Of a DNA stretch of 64,000 bases, positions 58,851 to 64,000 are shown one piece after another. The notes under the pieces were generated by a model. The model was not told the DNA's origin. It made no database searches and saw only the letters and a list, made by a program, of their open reading frames with translations. A program made the position numbers and the translations under genes. The number at the start of each line of letters is the position of its first letter. Positions within the stretch are counted from its first letter, which is position 1. Source of the stretch: Alviniconcha marisindica (Eukaryota; Mollusca; Gastropoda; Provannidae); NCBI GenBank assembly GCA_018857735.1, contig JABMCL010003092.1, positions 510,001 through 574,000 on the forward strand, written 5' to 3'.

Positions 58851-60112
58851 GGTCTGCACAAATCAAATGACGGGGTTTTCACACTGGTGCGTGAGCAAAC
58901 TGACTCAAAGCAGCAGAAAATCACCTGTCGTGCGAACGCTAGTTTACATTACAAGGTATAAAAATAACACCATATGATGCCTGTCCGAAAAGCATGTGGG
59001 GGGGGGGGGGGCATATTATATGCAACAACGGGGCGACTACTACACGTAGTGATAAAAAATATTTGACCTGCGCTACGATCAAGTGAGAAAAGTGCCGGTT
59101 GGATGCACGAACTAAAATGAGGTAGGTGAGATCAAAAGGCTAAAAAACAAACAAAAACAATAACAACAAAAACCGCTGATTTTCATTAAACAACACAAAG
59201 TATGAGTGAAAATGTTGGAGGTAGGTTAGACTATGAACATTATTTCAAACGATAAATGTCATCACGCTGGCGCTTGTATTCAAAGTCACGAGTGAAAAAA
59301 CAATATGTAGACAGGCCAGTGTTCATAATTCATATCGCTGGCACGGAGCAGTGAATAGATTCTGACGTTTCACTCGGTCATGGTGCTGAATACCAACAAA
59401 AGAAAGCTACTGTCGGATGAGTAACTAGATAACGGCACGACACAAATGAGTCTCAAAAGCGGCTAGGTCATGCAGTTTCGTGATTATGCTAATAGCGCGT
59501 GCTAGGGATTTTTTATATTTTTTTATATAGTTTTGTGGACACACTGTAATATTTGTCTTCCAACCGGAAGCATTTCTAAGAGAGGTAGCGATCGAGATTA
59601 GCCTTTTGCTTCCTCAGTGTGTTCTGGGTGTAAGCACAGTTTCCTTGCTCGTTTCTGTACAGAACTAAAGCCGGGAGAGAGAGGGAGGGAGAAGAAAGCG
59701 ACGTCACTGTGTCCTGTTGGTCAGGATGTATATCGATCGTGTCCACTTTGTGTCTGTTATCAGCAAGTCATGGCAATACACGATCGATTAGCTGCCGTCC
59801 GGTTGTTGATATGGTAGATTAGTCAGGACAAAACCTACATTCTGCACGCTTCATAAGTTAGTGCCGCTTTTGATCGAATCCGTCGACTCGCTGACACCTG
59901 CACAGTCCTCTCACCGACAGAGGAGACGGGGTGAAGTAAGTACCTTCCACCTTGATCAGTCAGCCAATCATTCAGTCGGTCAGCCAACCAATCAGTTACT
60001 CAATCAAACGGAAAAGAATACTTCTGGACTGGAGAGCATAGGGACGAATCTGCTTCGGCTCTCCTTTCTCTTCAAAAATTGTGGTCTGTGGACACTGTCT
60101 TGTTTGTGACTT
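58851..60112. other. Unique sequence, no gene recognised
   Basis: Poly-G 58998-59010. Nothing else identified. Confidence 0.45.
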
Positions 60113-60310
60113 TGTCCCTCACAATTAATGAAACATTAAAATGGCTCTTATCGCTGCCCATCTTAATGCAGGAGTCATTCTGGTGGTGACAGTGTAGCGA
60201 TAGGTATATGATCTCCCTCCTCCCTCACGGCCACCTCCATACCCCCTCCCCCCATCTCCCCGTCCATAATAAGCCTTGTGGTTTCTGTGGACGTTAAGCA
60301 CCATTATTAC
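60113..60310 (-). repeat. Dispersed repeat family D joined to inverted family C, copy 1
   Basis: Matches 61733-61915 over about 190 bp (GTCCCTCACAATT, GAAACATTAAA, ATCGCTGCCCA, CTTAATGCAG, GTGGTGACAGTGTAGCGAT-like). Its end (AATAAGCC...GGACGTTAAGCACCAT) is the reverse of family C. Confidence 0.8.
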
Positions 60311-60654
60311 TTCTTCCAGTGCACTCACTCTCTACTTTTCTCTGTGACAGGAGAGATGGAAACAAAATGTTCCTAGTACTTTCCCGCTCTGCGTGTGGGT
60401 CGACCATGTGATTTCCATTGTTACTCAAAATTAAGGAGTGTGCTAGAGAATAATTATGTCCTTCAAGTAACGCAATCTGATGAAAACTGACAGTGCGACT
60501 GGTTCATGGTAATCTTAAACCTTCAAGTTTTAGAGTAACCGGGTAGGCTGTCATATTGACACGTTTTGCACACTTCAATTACAAAGTCTCAAGAAAGGAA
60601 GTAAAAATAAAGTTCGATGCTACTGGATATAGCTCAACCAAAAAAACAGGTAAG
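60311..60654. other. Unique sequence
   Basis: No feature recognised. Confidence 0.4.
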
Positions 60655-60800
60655 TAGATTAGCTCTCCATCTCATTTTTCATCGTTTTCACCGTTTAACT
60701 GTTGTTTAAGTGTCATTTTGTAGCTTGATACAGGGGCTTACCCCGACTATTCGCATGTTGTGTTTTGTCCTATTGAATAGCGTTATTTTGAACTTTTTCA
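60655..60800 (-). repeat. Dispersed repeat family B, inverted copy
   Basis: CATCTCATTTTTCATCGTTT, AACTGTTGTTTAAGTGTCATTTTG and ATTCGCATGTTGTGTTTTGTCCT-type blocks, the reverse complement of 54401-54530. Confidence 0.75.
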
Positions 60801-60864
60801 TGTAGTGAACAGAATTCATACGTCTACTTTGCGAATAGACTGACCCTGCCCATCTTGGATATGT

Positions 60865-60960
60865 GTGTGTTTGGGGTGGGGGGGGGGGGGGTCCAGTGTT
60901 GCTGTTGTGTGGTGGTGGGGGGGGGGCAAGCACGCCCCCCCTCCCCCCCCCCCCCCCCAT
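60865..60960. repeat. Poly-G and poly-C tracts in near-inverted arrangement
   Basis: Two G runs (60877-60892, 60918-60925) followed by C runs (60934-60957). G and C runs can pair with each other or the G runs can form a quadruplex. Confidence 0.9.
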
Positions 60961-60984
60961 TACAGTGCTGCCACAGACTGTCCA

Positions 60985-61115
60985 AGGCAGCAGAAGCACC
61001 CCGTGCTGTGACAGACAGTCATGCAGACAAACATCTGTCTATGAAGTACCCATGCTGTGACAGGCAGTCACTCAATGTGCGTGATGCAAGACCAATATCT
61101 GTCTATGAAGTACTT
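60985..61115. repeat. Two-copy repeat of about 70 bp
   Basis: TGCTGTGACAGACAGTCA and ATCTGTCTATGAAGTAC occur twice. Confidence 0.75.
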
Positions 61116-61569
61116 TGTCCAACTCTCTGTCTGTATGGCTGCCTATATGTCTGTACCTTTTTGTATATTATGTATGCATAACCTATACATGTACATTTGC
61201 ATATGTCTGTTATCCATTGTTGGAACAGGTGTACTGACAAGTTCTGTAACTGTGTTATATTCGTTATAATAAATAAAAGAAAGTTACACAAAACAACCAC
61301 AACAAACACTTGGGAAACAGTTGAACGATGAAGGGTGGGTGGGATGTGGGGCTGGAACATTTGTCTGTTTTGCGTTGAGCTGTGTTGCTTCCGTGTCCAG
61401 TGCATATGGACAAATAAGGAAACTGTCATGTGGAAATGCATCTGGGTAGAGAAGGAAACTGTCATGCAGAAATCTACGCAAGAACATAATTACTACTCTG
61501 TTGCTGAAAGAACTGCACTGGTACTGGACACGTAAACAGCGTGGCTCGGCCGGAGGCGGATGGGTGTCC
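61116..61569. other. Unique sequence with a short duplication
   Basis: GGAAACTGTCATG with AAATGCATCTGGGTAGA-like context occurs twice near 61420 and 61454. No gene. Confidence 0.45.
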
Positions 61570-61732
61570 TGGCTCTACATCTCATTTTTCACCATTTGAC
61601 TTGTTTAAGGTTTTAAGTGTAGGTTGAAAAAGGGAATTACCCCGAAAATTCGCATGTTGTGTTTTGTCCTAATAAACAGCGTTCCTTTTAATCTTTTGTG
61701 TGTTTGGATCTTATTTTAGAATGCTAACTTAG
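61570..61732 (-). repeat. Dispersed repeat family B, inverted copy
   Basis: Shares ATTCGCATGTTGTGTTTTGTCCTA-type sequence with 60655-60800. Directly followed by family D. Confidence 0.75.
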
Positions 61733-61915
61733 ACTGTCCCTCACAATTATGAAACATTAAAGTGGCTCTCATCGCTGCCCAGCTTAATGCAGAAGTCAGT
61801 CTGGTGGTAACAATGTAGCGATTGGTATATAATCATCCTCTTTCCTACCTCCACCCTTCTCCCCGTCCCTAATAAGCCTTATGGTTTCTGTGGACGTTAA
61901 GCACCATGTTTACTT
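61733..61915 (-). repeat. Dispersed repeat family D joined to inverted family C, copy 2
   Basis: Second copy of 60113-60310 with small indels. Confidence 0.8.
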
Positions 61916-62104
61916 ACTGAGCACACTTGTTCAGAGCCCAGCTCTCCGATTGCTACCTAAGGCGGGAGGTGGAGCTGGGCTCTCACAGTGAGTTGGACTG
62001 TCTTTTGCTTTATATTTCAACAGCTGGTCTCTGTGACTGTTTCCGTCTCTGTTCCGCATAGCTGTTGAAAGAGCAAGTTGCGGAGTATACAAGTCGCTTG
62101 ACAT

Positions 62105-62330
62105 TGGCGGGGTCAGTAAACATAGTGCTTTACGTCCACAGAAATCATCAGGCTTATTTGGGACGGGTTGGCGGGGTCTCCACCTCCTTGACGTCTATTG
62201 TTCTGGCGGTGGCTGGCGGTCTCTGCGGGTGAAAGGGACGAGCTACTCGTAGGTAGCCGACCCCCCCCCCCCCCCCCCCCCCCCCCCGTCCGTCCCTGAT
62301 AAGCCGTATGTGGCTTCTGCGGACACATGA
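62105..62330. repeat. Two family C fragments in opposite orientation around poly-C
   Basis: Forward piece 62105-62172 (GCTTTACGTCCACAGAAATC) and inverted piece 62285-62325 (CTGATAAGCCGTATG, GGCTTCTGCGGACA) flank a poly-C run 62261-62287. Confidence 0.75.
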
Positions 62331-63705
62331 AAGAAGACAGCACAGTTCTGTTTGTTGCTGTTTTAAGTTTCGTTTTGTTTTTGTTCGTTTCTTTTTTTCT
62401 TCTTTTCTTTTTCGCGTGCAGGGACGGTGTAGAAAACAATCGGGGGTGCTAGCTGTTCATGTAACGCGAAAACCACTCGGCGGTGTTCTTGGCGTGGGGT
62501 CACTGTGGCGCATTACATGTACTGCGGCAAAAAGTCTTTTAAACGATTGGCTAAGAATGCAAGAGACAAAGCAGCTGTGAAAACAAACACTGAAACTCAC
62601 CACGGAAAAGAGGTCAACACTGTTACTCCCATCATAGTGACTTGAGCCACACGGTCCGCTATTCCACTGAACCTGTCCACGCACACACCGTACCGCCGTC
62701 AGTCGGCTGTGGCCGCAGTCTGTGCTAATTCTGACTGCCTCCTTCCCCTGTAATCTCGCCATGGACGCTGGACGCCGCCGCGACCCGCACTGTTCACCGG
62801 CACAAGCACAGCGGACCGCCAACTACCGAGGACCACGACGGGCCAAACAGGTAGTCACAATAATGACACCGTGGTCACAATACATCACCGGCCCGGGTTT
62901 GAAGTACTGGCCGGCGGTCATTCGCCCTGTTCAACGGTGTGTGTGCACGGTCGACTGGACACCCGACTGGTCAACCCGACGGCAGCCGCTAGGGGCAGTG
63001 CGAGCAGAGAAGAGCCAACAGCTTCTGGTGTACCGTATAAATCTCAACCGTAACCGACTCCGTTGTTGTCCCTAACATGTCATCCCGACATCTGAGGGCA
63101 TTAAGCCCCATTCACATCACTCCGTAGCGCTGCCGGACAATGAAGTGTGTATGTGTGTGTGTGTGTGGGGGGGGGGGGTGGAGGGAGAAGGGGCAACTAA
63201 CAGCCCACAGCACACGACCTAATTATATGGAATATACTTACCTGCTCACAACTAAGCGGAGCCTCGACTCGAAACGCATACTCCTGAAATTTTCAGCCAC
63301 CGAAAAAGGAGCCAGAAATGCATTACTTCTTTCGACTCGTCTACGCCAGCATTCATAACTCAGCATGCACAATGTATGGGTCTCCCGTGGCGGTTTGTTA
63401 AGTTAGACTTCGGGGACTACAGGAGACACGTCATTCCAAGTAGGGTGGACTTCAGGGACTAGAGACATCAGTCTGGACAGAGATACTACAGCAGTGCAGT
63501 GTGTGGCCGCCCGGATGGAGAAAGGAGTGTGAGCCAGGTGTTTCTTTCCTCGGGTAACAGGGAAACAAGACACCTGGACAAGGCTTCCACACACCGAGGA
63601 CGTCATTATAGCCACGGAACTGGGGGTGCACAAAGCGGGTGTATTCAGAAACGGGAGGAGAACGAGACAGCCTGGGGGCAGCCGGCGGTTAACTGATTGC
63701 CTACA
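62331..63705. other. Unique sequence, no gene supported
   Basis: T-rich 62350-62412, GT/poly-G run 63147-63181. Open frames on the plus strand 62722-63075 and minus strand 62457-62822 show no recognised domains. Confidence 0.45.
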
Positions 63706-63888
63706 CCTATTGGGAGGGCGACAGAACTGAACTCGCCACATCACTCGCACACCTATTGGCAGGGCGACAGAACTGAACTCGCCACATCACTCGCACACCT
63801 ATTGGCAGGGCGACAGAACTGAACTCGCCACATCACTCACACACCTATTGGCAGGGCGACAGAACTGAACTCACCACATCACTCGCAC
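63706..63888. repeat. 46-bp minisatellite
   Basis: Four units, core CACCTATTGGCAGGGCGACA and GAACTGAACTCGCCACATCA, exactly 46 bp apart and nearly identical. Confidence 0.95.
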
Positions 63889-64000
63889 TCCGGCAGCGCG
63901 GAAATGCACACTTGATTTTACCCCTTGCCCTGAGAAAGAAATGTGTCGAAACTGAAACTGTAGCATCACTGTACATGGACCAAGTTGTTTTTCATTGTAA

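Overview
This is a eukaryotic genomic window, most likely from a marine mollusc and probably a gastropod. Genes are split by GT-AG introns, there are long (CA)n/(GT)n, (CT)n/(GA)n, (TA)n and poly-G/poly-C tracts every one to two kilobases, tRNA-derived SINE heads, and LINE and THAP-transposon remnants. Species assignment is inference; nothing in the window proves it.

One host gene can be read with confidence. It lies on the minus strand from 22202 down to at least 1440 and encodes a class I cytokine receptor of the gp130/IL6ST/LIFR (Domeless-related) type. Fifteen exons join in frame, all with GT donors and AG acceptors, to give 756 codons: signal peptide, Ig-like domain, a two-domain cytokine-binding module with four conserved cysteines and a degenerate WSXWS motif, three more fibronectin III domains, one transmembrane helix and the start of the cytoplasmic tail with a proline-rich Box1-like segment. 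The rest of the tail, including any STAT-docking tyrosines and the stop codon, lies beyond the left edge of the window.

The introns (1.5-22 kb) are crowded with minisatellites (24, 27, 31, 33, 54, 57 and 60 bp units). Several abut or include splice sites. The 54-bp array at exon 8 and the 60-bp array at exon 4 start inside the exon and copy its donor site in every unit. Both periods are multiples of three and the sense frame stays open through the arrays. This is the most unusual thing in the window.

At 1-1207 there is a frameshifted LINE (endonuclease to reverse-transcriptase linker). Related dispersed repeats lie at 1575-2270 and 15250-15900, the second following a tRNA-like SINE head.

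From about 22.7 to 64 kb I find no convincing multi-exon gene. The region holds microsatellites, a dozen minisatellites, a LINE 3' end (33.6 kb), a THAP-domain transposon remnant between 22-bp inverted repeats (50.05-52.28 kb), SINE-like repeats, and a repeat cluster at 60-62.3 kb. One short open frame with a good upstream acceptor (35635-35868) is a weak exon candidate. The region may be upstream regulatory or 5'-intronic DNA of the receptor gene, or simply intergenic.
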